DNA of 64,000 nucleotides from Sindora glabra. Taxonomy: Eukaryota > Streptophyta > Magnoliopsida > Fabales > Fabaceae. Every line of letters starts with the position of its first letter. Position 1 is the stretch's first letter. A program made the position numbers and the translations under genes. Below are positions 1-10,733 of this stretch, one piece after another. The stretch is from contig CM035226.1 in assembly GCA_020226215.1 (NCBI GenBank), positions 94,140,895 through 94,204,894 on the forward strand, written 5' to 3'. The notes below the pieces were generated by a model. The model ran no database searches, had not been told where the DNA came from, and saw only the letters and a list, made by a program, of their open reading frames with translations.

Positions 1-2510
1 TAGCCATGGAATTTCAAGTCCAGACTACCATTTCTCTATTGTTCATCTAGAAGACAATGATATAGGCTCTAATTCTTTCTATTTTAAACGGATTGAAGCT
101 TAATTGTAGTCTAGCCTTTTTTGGAGAAAACAAAGTAACTTAATTGTAGTCCAGCCATTTCTATAAGGTTTTTCTCTAAATCTTTCTCTTTGCTTGTGTT
201 GATGTCTCTTAAATGATTTTTTTACTTGATATATATTCTTATGTTTAGAGAGCTCGTTTGGAGATTCGCAATACTATAATGGGATCTTGAAATTAAGCCA
301 GAGCATATACAGTAGTTTATTTGTGTCCTAATGTATAATTTTAAATTCATTTCTATTATGTTTATTTATCTACTAACCCAACTGAAAATAAACTTACTGG
401 ATTCCCTATGTTTCATCATCCTCTCATTGTGTTGAAAGGCTTTTTATATATATTTTTTATAATTTTAAAATTTGATTGTTATTTCTTAAGGTGACATGAA
501 CTAAGCGAGAGAGAAAACAAAAATAGAAAAATAATTTCCCTAACTCTTAAAATAGTAAGTTTTTGAATACCATAACAATGGTTGTACTATTCCAGGAAAT
601 TCTTCATTTTAAATGTCTCCTCAAAGTAATTGTCTTGGTTCATATTAATTGTCTAAACTACGTCACCATGGGTTAACGTGATAGCATGATTGTGATTTTC
701 TAGCTTTCTTCCTCCCAGTTTCAATGGAATTGACAATTTTACTATGTCAAGGTTATTTGATTTACATATCTATATTCTAATGCATTTTTAAATTAACATA
801 ATGGAATTGCAGATAAAGAGGCTTTCTACTTGTGAGATCATGGACTCTACCATAAGTAACTACTATGACAAGGCTAGAACTTTGACTATGAATCAGGTTA
901 GTTATAATGTAATGCTTGAACTTCTAATTTAATTTTTTTATTTTTTTTATTTTTTTGTGGTAAGTTAAAGTTTTGACTAGGATGATTTTCTTACAGGGCA
1001 TTTGTTGCAAGTCTTTTCACTTTATTATTAAGTATGTATTTAATTAAAGTTAGTATATATGTTAGGTTTTATCATCAGTTGATTAGGCTTAAGATTTTTT
1101 AGATGCCAACAGTTGAGTCCCTAATTTTTTCTCTTTTCCCTCACCTATCAATTTATGGGAAAATTCTTTATTTATGCATGTATGATCGCTCCGCTTTTGA
1201 GTTACAAAATCTAATTAGATATCATAATGAACTATAAGGATTCTTGGATTGTATTGCTTAAGTACCAATAAGTTATTAAATAGGTGAAATAAATGAAAAA
1301 TGTAACATTTAGGTTGGGTAAGGAGATTCATGAAAGGTATCAATATATCTTCTTTCTAAATCAAATGGAATGGAATGTTTTATAGGTATTACAATACTCT
1401 TCAACAATGAGATACTAGGCTTGCAAGTTCATAAAAGGCAATACTTATTAGATGTAACTTTCTTGACATATTGTTGATAGAGGTGAATAGTAATGAATGT
1501 AAACTTGCATCACTGTGATTATAAGTGGTGTGAATTAATAAATCATTAGCTTAATAGTAGAAAAATCTCATGCAGGCCCATGATGAAAAAATTAGGAAGT
1601 TTTTTAAACACTCCATTGTTTATTGCATTCTTGCTCTAGGTTATGCAAGTAATAAGCTCAGTATTTTTAAGTAACAGGTGTGTTATTTTTGTAGTTAAAC
1701 TTTATGTAGTAAAATTATTTTCACTGCTTCACAACGCAAGCATAATTATTTCATTAAGAGTTTATATAATTCTATTGTATTTATGTAGCATTAAAAATTT
1801 ACCAATTTATTAAACCTTTTGGTCCAAGTTGTAAGAACCTTTTTACATATTATAAGAAAGTGTGTGTTTGTTAACACTCAAGGTTTTGGGAATAAAAGAA
1901 AATTAACTATTTTTATTAGTGGTTTGGATATATTTGATGGCAAATATATGATTTTTTTTAGCATTAGCTATTTCACAATCTTGATACTATCTTCAAAAAT
2001 GATTTCCATAATCCTATATTTTTAGTAAGTGGATCTTACAATTTATCTAGTTTTACACTTTTAATATTTTCAAGGCATTTAGATGTAGAGGGGTTATGTG
2101 TCAATTTTACAAAGTGCTAAATTATACGAAATTACTTTCTATAATGGTCATGGACCAAGGGAACCATGGCATGACTTACATTGTAAAATTAATTTTCCTA
2201 TTGCATATGGTATATTAACTAACTTTGAACAAAGATGGAAGAAAGCTAGAAAATAGAGAAAAGGTGATGTCTTAGCATGATGATCCTTTGCTAAGGTTTG
2301 ATCGCATTTCATGATTTTTACTCGTCCTTCTGTTTCCTACCTTTGCTAAGGCTTGATTGCTAAGTTTTTAATTTTAGCAGTGGTTGTTAGATCTAAGATC
2401 GGTGTACATTATCTAATACTTAATATTCATAAATTTTGTTGCGTTATGTAGATTTTATCGGTACTAGGTTCTAAGATCGAAGCATTCATGTTGCTTGCAT
2501 AAAAGTAATA
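1..2510. other. AT-rich non-coding DNA
   Basis: Very AT-rich sequence with frequent stops in all frames and no open reading frame with recognisable protein similarity. Apart from the exon-like segment at 813-896, I see nothing that can be annotated here. Confidence 0.6.
813..896 (+). other. isolated exon-like segment
   Basis: An 84 bp stretch (28 codons) open in one frame, preceded by a good splice acceptor (ttgcag at 807-812) and followed by a donor (gttagt from 897). The frame begins IKRLSTCEIMDS and ends ARTLTMNQ, a balanced amino-acid mix unlike the low-complexity translations around it. I do not recognise the protein. No convincing partner exons were found, although a short AG-flanked open stretch starts near 1577. 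It could be a leftover exon of a decayed gene or a chance match. Confidence 0.25.
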
Positions 2511-2516
2511 AGATTG

Positions 2517-2930
2517 GCTTAACACTACATATTAGGAATCAATATTTCTTGGGATCTTCATATCATTAGCCTGCATACAAAAATGTAGGTATATGGATAA
2601 TGCTTTCCAATATTATTATATTTACATGACATCTCTAAGGTTCAGCATAAGAAATGGTTTTATTTGTTATGTACACTGCATGATAGCATTGCTCTTAAGT
2701 TATTACATGCAAACTACATACAATCAGCACTATTTTGAGCATACTACATACACATCCTAAGTATAGTCGGATCGCTTTGTATGTAGTACAATTTTTTCAC
2801 ATTAAATTGCAAAATGCCTTATTCGTTGTCATTCTTATTAGTTTAAGAACCTTTTAATGTTAAATATCTGCAAAAAAATGAATGTAAGTCTTCTAACACA
2901 ACATTCTTAGAAATCATTACTTACACGAGG
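2517..2930 (+). repeat. dispersed direct repeat, copy 1
   Basis: About 400 bp that returns in the same orientation at 6440-6845. Shared blocks include ttgggatcttcatatcatta, attattatatttacatg and cattaaattgcaaaatgcct, in the same order with similar spacing. It has no coding capacity; an old transposon fragment or a segmental duplication is likely. Confidence 0.65.
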
Positions 2931-4671
2931 CAAAGAAAAGAGTTAATCAGCTTTTCTTCATTGCAAGTATGAGATACAAGGCAACTCTAATGTAATAAAA
3001 TTGTTAGGAATAAGGTAATGAATGCAATAACTATCTTTGTTGACTTATAGAATGTTGTGACCAAAGAGATGGGATTTTGTTAATTTTTAGCTATATAAAA
3101 TGAAATTAGTATTTGTGTAGTCTTAAAGTCATGATAGTTTAGTGTTAAGAACATAAATTGAACACCATTTTATTAATGAAACATCTTTGATTTATGGCTC
3201 TTTTGAAATGACTGTATCAAAGGTGAGGAGTTTTGTTAGTAAAAAGTTGGATACAATTTTAGAAGCTTATTTGATATGCTTAATGGAACTTTATTAGTCA
3301 TTGATAGCCTTATTAAAGCTAATTTTTTTGTTTGAAGTTAATGTTCATGGTTATAAAGCTTCCTTTCAAATTGAGTTTGAAAGGGCTTCCATTTTTTGTA
3401 GCTTTTGTGATATATGTTGTTTGTTTGAAATTCATTCTACTAATAGATGAAAATAAAGGGAACTTTTTTACTATCAAATATAGAGTTCACATTGGGATTT
3501 TTCTGATTTCAAATTCTTAAACTTTATTAATACTAAGACTATTAAGTGGTACAATGTACCATCTATTATGTGTATTCTTGTCGTTTACATCAAATCAAGG
3601 CATCACTATTTCAATAGTAAGTCAAGATGCTTATCATTGATATTATGATCTTTAATCTCTAAATTTAATAGAAAAACACTTTCTGAACAATAAATGTTTT
3701 CTCAAAAAATAAAGAGGGCTCTAAAAGTTGAAGTAAGGACTAGAAATACATATGCCTTTATGGTTGAATGGCTTTAGGTTTGTGCTTATTCTTTGTTATG
3801 GCGCTTAAGTGAATTTTTGTCATAGTGAACTTTTGTCTATAAGAAAAATATTATTGGTAACTTTTAACTCCTTACTCAAACATAATGGCACTTTCTTTTA
3901 TTTATCATAGAATCAATGATGTTATTGGACTTCTAATATCTCTTTCTTTAATTAGTTTTCTAACAAATGAAATATATTTTATCTTTTTTTCTTGCTATGA
4001 AGTTAAGCTTTTTACATTTTTTTTCTTGAAATTTGATGTTTTCATTGTTCATTATTGTTTCCAATGGCTCATTCTAATTTTGATAACTTATCTGCTAATT
4101 TTTTGCTATTATGGAATAATGCCTGTCCAAGTGTAATAGACTTATGGATTAATGAATGTAAGTGTTAGAGGTGAAATTATCCAATCCAAGTTTTAGAAAA
4201 ATCAAAGATTGCTAATATGAGAGCAATTGTGACTGTTAAATTATGCTAGTCTAACCTAAAGAATATATTATGTTAATTGATTGCGGTGTTTGACTCAAGT
4301 TTATCTATCCTTTTACTAATTACTTTCTTATTATAAATTGTTATGATCATAAATGAAGCTAATTTAATAATTTGTTTCTATCTTATATCCTTTTTCTTCT
4401 AATAACGTGTTCTTTACTGTAATGACAATTACATGACTTGAAGTTCTAAATAGTTGTTGCACTGAATTTTTGAAGGTAAGTTAGGGGAATAAAAAATCAT
4501 CTGATAAGGTTTGTTATTTGCTTACTTTATTTTTATTATCATATTATTTTTCTCTTAAACATATGATTTATCCTTCAGTTTCTGTAATTCACTTTGTACG
4601 CATTGTCTTTTCTAGTTATTATATTCACTTATTAATCTTTCAGGAAGTTAAAAATTTAGAAAGACTTACAT

Positions 4672-4942
4672 TTATAGTTGATGATATTGGTGATAATGCT
4701 CTTGTAGAGTTAGATGATGATGATGATAAGTGTTTTGGTTTTGTCTTTGTGCATATTGTGACAATGGTTTCAATCTTTTGTGGTATGAATTTTTTCCTTT
4801 ATAGTTGATGATATCAATGACCATATGATAGATGAAGCTCTTGTAGAGTCGAATGATGATGATGATGATGATGAATGTTTTGATTTTGTATATATGCATT
4901 TTGTGACAATGGTGGCAATCTTCTATGGTATGAATTTTTTCT
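4672..4942 (+). repeat. 127-145 bp tandem duplication containing a (GAT)n tract
   Basis: Two adjacent copies (about 4672-4798 and 4799-4942) share ttatagttgatgatat, a run of GAT triplets, and the tail gtatgaattttttc. The second copy carries a longer GAT run, so the microsatellite expanded after the duplication. In one + frame the first copy reads as acidic residues (VDDIG..ELDDDDDK). A splice-like ttcag lies just before it at 4640-4644, but no gene can be assembled. Confidence 0.65.
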
Positions 4943-5429
4943 GTATGAGTAAATTATTCTAGTGCATTATGTCTCTACTTTTTTCATAAAATTATGTAAA
5001 TCCTATCGTATGAAGTGCCTTAACTTTATGTCTCTACTTTTTTATAAAATTACTATTTGCCCACCTAATACTTGATATTGTCTTAATGTATAAATGTGTT
5101 ATAATCAATATTTATTTTATTTTATTTTATTTATAAATGAAAGAGCTTCAAACGCCTTTCTTCCTCCTTGGCACAAAGAAAGGCAAAATTTGTGTTACCT
5201 TAGGATTTGAACTATTGTCCCTTACCTTGAATAATTGAACTTGACTATAGGACATTAGTCGGTTAGATTTTTATATTCATAAACATCTTATTAATATCTC
5301 TTCCCTCTTTTCAAAGGAAAGGCAAAGTTTGTGGCCTTGTGGGTGGGAGTTTATCTCATAAATACTCTCAACAACTCTTAAAAAATACGAATATAAATAA
5401 ATTTCAAAATACATAGTAGTTAAAAATGC

Positions 5430-5930
5430 AAGTTTTAATATATAGGAGTTAAAAATATAAAATGTAGTTAATAGTTTAATTAAGTTAAATTAATAATTTA
5501 TTTATAATATTTTAATAAAATAAAATTTATAGTTATTAATATAATTAATAGTTATAGGCATAAATAATAAAAAATTATTATTATTATTTTATTGAATAAT
5601 AACAAAAATAAGTATGGGAAAGGAGATGACTAGTATGTGAGTTATAAAATAATTTAAAAATGTAATATGTAATTAAATAATTAAATTAAATTAATAATTT
5701 ATTTATAATATGTTATAATAAAACAAAATACATAGCTATTAGTTTAAATAATAATTATTAGTGTAAATTTAATAGTACATAATAATTATTATTCTATTAA
5801 ATAATAACAAGAATGAACATGGGAAAAAAAGGAATAGTATGTGAGTTATAAAATAATATGAGAGTTAAAAATATAATATTTAGTTAAATAATTTAATTAG
5901 ATTAAATTAATAATTTCAAAATCTTATTCA
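5430..5930. repeat. AT-rich tandem repeat, period about 200 bp, three copies
   Basis: The block taaattaataattt recurs at about 5491, 5692 and 5908 (spacings 201 and 216), each followed by AT-rich sequence and a 'aataacaa.aat.a..atggga' spacer. The copies are diverged. No coding potential. Confidence 0.6.
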
Positions 5931-6439
5931 ATTTATGTTTAATTTAATTTAATATAAAATACAGTACTTAAAAATAATATAAAAATATTCATAAAATTTT
6001 ATTTTATTTTACCTTTTATATACTTTTATCATTAAATAGAATATTAATCAACTAATTCAATCGTGAATATTTATTATATATTAAAATTTTAAATTATTGT
6101 TATAATAAAGAAATAATATATTTTTATCATAAGAATAATTTGACATATTGTTATAATATTATAAAAATTTATATTTATGTTATTAAAAAATTAATATATA
6201 CCTATAAATTGTGTTTTAACTAGTTACTACTATAAACTCAATACTTTATTTCAAAACTTCTATCTAAAAATCAAAAGTATAAATTAAGTGTGTTGCTTGA
6301 ACTTTTACATAATTTTTTATGAAAGAAGCTTTTCATATAGATGGTATAACTCTTTTCTAATCTTGAATTTTCTATAGCACTTTTTGTGTGGAAAAAACTT
6401 GAAAGTAGATCAAAGCATCCATACTCCCTATGTAAAAGC

Positions 6440-6845
6440 AATAAGCTCAGCTCAACATTACATACATAGAGAATTAGTATCTCTTGGGATCTTCATATCA
6501 TTAGTATGCATGCAAAAACACATGTATATGGATAATCTTTTCAATATTATTATATTTACATGGCATCTCTAAGCTTTTGCCATTATAATAAATGGTTATA
6601 TTTGTTATGTGTATATACTTGTGATTTTATATTCTTAAATTATCATATTGCTCTAAGTATGCATATTTTACTCTAAATACAACACAATTAAGTCCCCTTA
6701 TATTTAGGACAATTTTTTCACATTAAATTGCAAAATGCCTTGTTCCTTATCATTCTAGATAGTTTAGGAATTTTTTATCTTAAATACCAACAAAAAATGA
6801 ATGCAAGTCTTCTAACATGCCATTCTTACAAGTTGCTACTTAAAT
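6440..6845 (+). repeat. dispersed direct repeat, copy 2
   Basis: Second copy of the element at 2517-2930, about 3.9 kb downstream in the same orientation, with many substitutions and small indels. A short ORF falls within it, but its frame is not conserved in copy 1, so it is probably not coding. Confidence 0.65.
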
Positions 6846-6849
6846 AATA

Positions 6850-8400
6850 TGAAGAAAAGATTTTAAAAAAGTACTTAGTTAGCTTCATAATAGATTTATA
6901 ATGGATCTATGAAGTGAGTGTGGCTAGATATCTTAAATAATACAAAGAAAAATTTTTCAAAAAAATCCTTAGTTAGCTTAATAATGGATCTATGAAGTGA
7001 GTTTAGCTAGCTACTATAGGTTGGATTCTTTTATAAAATCAAGGTCAATCTTTTAGCATAAAATGGATGGACATTAATTGAACTTAGGTGCTAATCAATA
7101 TTTTTAATTGTTGGTATTTGATATTTCACATTTTTGAATAATTGTGAATAATAAACATGCAATTTTTCATTTTCTCCAATATATGCCATGTTTTGTGATT
7201 TTTTTTCATGCTATACCTGAAAGTGTCTCATGATACTTTCTATTTGTTTGCGATCTTTGAAGAAATAAATTAATTTTTATTTTTTTCCATATCAACAATT
7301 TTGGAAATTAATTTAGTAATTTTTAGATTTTTCAAATGTAGATAATATTAAATTTTGAATTTTTTAATATTTTTTATAAGTTGAAGCTCTTCAATCCCTT
7401 CTTTTGTACATCTTTCTCCCATGCATTTCTGGATCAAACCAGCTATCCACAAGAAGTCTTTCCTCATTTATGAGGGGAGCGGAGCAGTCAATGAACCAGA
7501 CCACATGAATGTACCCAATAAACTGGTAGAAATTCTAAACTAGCTCAATTCTTCACTTCTCCTTTTCATTTGTTTTATTTTTTTGTGTGTACTAATAATC
7601 TTATATGTATTGGTATGGTTACAACAAAAAAAATTCACGTTTTTAATTGTTGGTATTTAATATTTCATATTTTTTTATGTATTTAAATTATATACAAAAT
7701 AATAAATAAAATAAAAATTCATTGTATAAATTAGATGGATTTTTCAACTTCTCTGAACAATTTTATATAAGTTAAATAATTAAAAATTAAAATTAATTAT
7801 ATAAATTTATTAGTTAAATTTGTATGAGTTTTATATATTTTTAACGCCTTAGGATTATATATAAGTCTTGACTTCCCAGTTTTTAAGACCATCACTATTT
7901 TTTTTTATAAATGATATATAAAAATTAATATTAATTAATATTAATATAAATTTTTAGTTGTTCAATATCCAAAAATATTAATAAGAAAATGCAAATATAT
8001 ATGCACCAAATATTTTCACACACATAATTTTATTGCTACGTTATTTATTGGATTGAAGTCTAGAAAAGTAATTTGATAATTTGGGATAATTTTATGAAGA
8101 GTGTGGGAAAAAAAAATTTATACACATCATCCCTCGCTTAAAAAAAAAAATCCAATCTTTATCCTGATCCAATCCAATTAAAATTCTAGCAAGATAAATT
8201 TTTTATGTCCAATCTTAAAAAAGAAACATTTCTGATTTATAATAATTATATTTAATAAATTTATCCAAAGTAATGACCTTTAACTTTTTTGTATGGAAAA
8301 ACTTAGAGAATAATTTATGCGGTGAATTCTATTTAATTTATTTTTTAATTTATACATGTTAAATACCTAAAATTCATTTAATTTATTTTTCAGATGCCCA
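6850..8400. other. AT-rich non-coding DNA with small local duplications
   Basis: Contains a roughly 100 bp tandem duplication at about 6865-7010 (ttagttagctt...aatggatctatgaagtgag occurs twice) and a short repeated block (tttttaattgttggtattt near 7103 and 7640). A slightly GC-richer patch at 7385-7530 looks different from its surroundings but has no recognisable product. Nothing else seen. Confidence 0.5.
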
Positions 8401-8508
8401 TATCATTAACGGTCAAAAAGCGACCTCCGGCAAATCATCATTTTAAATCAGCACTCCCAACCCAAAATTAGCGCGTTCCTGGAAGAAAAGTCGGTCTGGC
8501 CTCTAGAT

Positions 8509-8859
8509 GTGGTCGTGGAAACTCTATAATCAAAGAAAGGGGGAAAAGCGACAATTGTTCAATGGTGATCGATCGATCTTGGATATGGGAACAGTAGTTC
8601 TGGGTGTGGTGATGAGTGTTGCAGTAACAGCATGTGTGATTGTGGTTGGTATTACATCATAAAGTGAGGAGCAGAAAGAAATGGAAGAAAGTGGTTAGAG
8701 TTTTGAAGGAACTAAAAGAATGGCGTGATATAGCGATTGGGAGCCTAGGGCAGGTCGTGGATGATATGACGGCCGTGGAGATGCTAGCTGAATTGACATT
8801 TGAAGTTGGTTCGAGGCTCAAAATGCTTCTCACCTACGTTAATAAACTCTCTCCAGTGG
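8509..8859 (+). pseudogene. hexokinase exon 1, decayed copy 1
   Basis: An ATG at 8585 opens a hydrophobic N-terminus (MGTVVLGVVMSVAVTACVIV) typical of the membrane anchor of type-B plant hexokinases, which sit on the outer mitochondrial membrane and phosphorylate hexoses. A TAA and frameshift follow near 8660. From about 8661 another frame continues with the basic RSRKKWKKVVRVLKELKE, then GQVVDDM, VEMLAELT and SRLKMLLTYVNKL, in the family's order. The exon ends at 8859 before a GT (gtaatc), where plant hexokinase exon 1 normally ends. Exon 2, with the phosphate-binding LGGTNFR motif, is absent from the window. The broken frame and missing exons make this a fragment. Recognition is from memory of the family's N-terminus. 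Confidence 0.8.
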
Positions 8860-8978
8860 GTAATCATATGTGCTGTTGTGCTTTTTTATTCCAGTTGGGT
8901 TGAAATCTTTTGCAAGTTGACTACTATCTTGGGTTTTTCTATCATAGATTTGGGTTTTCATTGAGAAATTTTCTGGGT

Positions 8979-9319
8979 GTGGTCATGGAGATGCTATAAT
9001 CGGGGAAACTGGGGAAGCGGCTTTGTATGACGATGATCCATTGATCTTGGATATGAGAAGAATGGTCCTGGATGTGAAGGTATGTGTTGCGGTTGTGGCG
9101 TGTGCAGTTGCTGTATGGTGGCGGGTCACAAAAGAGCAAAAGAAAATAGAAGAAAGTGACTTGAAGTTTTGAGGAGGAAACCAAAACAAGGGTGTCATAC
9201 AGTGGTTAGGAGGCTGTGGCACGTGGTGGATACTATGGCCGTGGAGATGCAAGCTGGGTTGGCATCCGAAGATGGTTCGTCGACATGCTACACGCTTACT
9301 TTGATAAACTCCCCAATAG
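8979..9319 (+). pseudogene. hexokinase exon 1, decayed copy 2 (tandem)
   Basis: Second copy of the hexokinase first exon, starting 470 bp after copy 1 and including the same 5' leader (gtggtc.tgga..., cttggatatg). The anchor-like start at 9053 reads MRRMVLDVKVCVAVVACAVA and then runs into a TGA near 9172. In another frame LWHVVDTMAVEMQAGLASEDGS matches the conserved family stretch, ending before a GT at 9320. Copy 2 keeps the conserved MAVEMQAGLAS segment better, copy 1 keeps the KMLLTYV segment better, so they decayed independently. Neither can make a hexokinase. Confidence 0.78.
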
Positions 9320-10733
9320 GTAATCACGAATTTTTCTATGATGGGTTTAGGTTTTTTGTTGATGCATGTTCTATTCATTGTCTCTTCTTAATTTGGAAAG
9401 AAAGGTGAAATTAATAACTTAAATTCTTCCTTTCGGAATGGATGGTCTGATTCATATGTATGAGTTTCTTGAAGTCAGAAAATTCCTGCTTTTTTTATAA
9501 TACAATTCTTCATCTTTTATTTGATTTTTGGATATGCAGAATAAAAATGTCGCATTTGTTTTGTTCCAGCTGTTTCTTGATATCCCTATTTATTTTGCTA
9601 TTACAGAGCTTTATGCTTCAATTGTTATAAAGTGGATTGAAGGTTGCCTTTTCATTTTCCAGTTACAGGTTATTAGTGGAACTTTTAATGTATCCATTTA
9701 CTTGACTCTGATTGCCATGGCTCTTCTCGTTCAACCAATGCTCATGCTTAGCATCAGACAGAATGACCTTCAACATTGTATTCGCCGACTAGATGGTTTC
9801 AGTTCTACTTATTATTCTTTTCCTCTGTAATGTCTCGCTAAATTAATACCCTTTACACATTCTGCTTTCGATATGTTATATCCTTCCACTGATTCTATTA
9901 CTTTGTGGGCACATCAACAAAAGGAATTCTTTAAGGAAGTTGAAACATGGAAAAAGGAAACCTTAATGAAGAAGTTGAAATGATTTTCTTAGAAGTGTAT
10001 GAATGTATATTTTCCCTACATATTTTGAAAATACAAATGCAAACAAAAAAAATCATATTAAATTGAGTAAGAGAATTACCCAAAAAAAAATTAAGTGAGA
10101 AGAATATATATGGTATTAACTTTTGTACTACTTAAGAAGTCAGTTATAAGGCTCCATGCTTTAACTCTGTATTTGATTTTTTTTTCCCTTTATTTTGGTA
10201 ATCTAAGGTTTTTAAAGCAAAACTTGGAAGCTGGTCACATTCAACTTGGCTTACAGGGCAATATTTTGCTCATGGTAGGCCTTTTGTCTTTAAAGGTCTA
10301 AAAAACGCTGATCTTGATTGTTGTTATTTGTCTTAGATATTGTATACTTTTGATAACCCTTTTCTTTGAATTCATAATTTCAAGAAGGCAACATTCAGCT
10401 GTTCAAGAAATCGAAACCTTTTCTCACTTAGAATATAATATTGCCTGAAAATTTTCATAAATCAAAAGGCCAATTCCACTCTCTTTTGTATTAGATATAT
10501 TAAGCTAATCTGCCCACTCTTCTGTTTTTCTGCTTTGTTTGAGAGTGGACCAGGGTGTTATATATATGTACCATAATTATTTTGCTTTTAAAATATATTT
10601 ACTGGGTTTTAATAGTTCTAATAACAGGGTATCTTTTGGATGATGTATCATGCAATTTTGATGAAGTTTTATGCCCTTAGTGTGGATAATAAATTAACTA
10701 TCTTTAATTTTTACTTTAACCACTTATTTGCAG
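9320..10733 (+). other. no recognisable gene between hexokinase and IFRD remnants
   Basis: Contains a 100-codon open frame at 9528-9830 whose hydrophobic product (with VSIYLTLIAMALLVQPMLML) I do not recognise, and short open stretches near 10200-10300. Splice-like signals occur but no exon chain can be assembled. It may be decayed intron or intergenic sequence belonging to either neighbour. Confidence 0.4.

Noticed and set aside
4518..4899. Overlapping plus and minus frames across the GAT repeat
   Set aside because: Length comes from the stop-free GAT/ATC tract; no recognisable protein on either strand.
8942..9378. Minus-strand open frames of 80 and 131 codons over the second hexokinase remnant
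   Set aside because: They are antisense shadows of the hexokinase exon, whose plus-strand similarity is clear.
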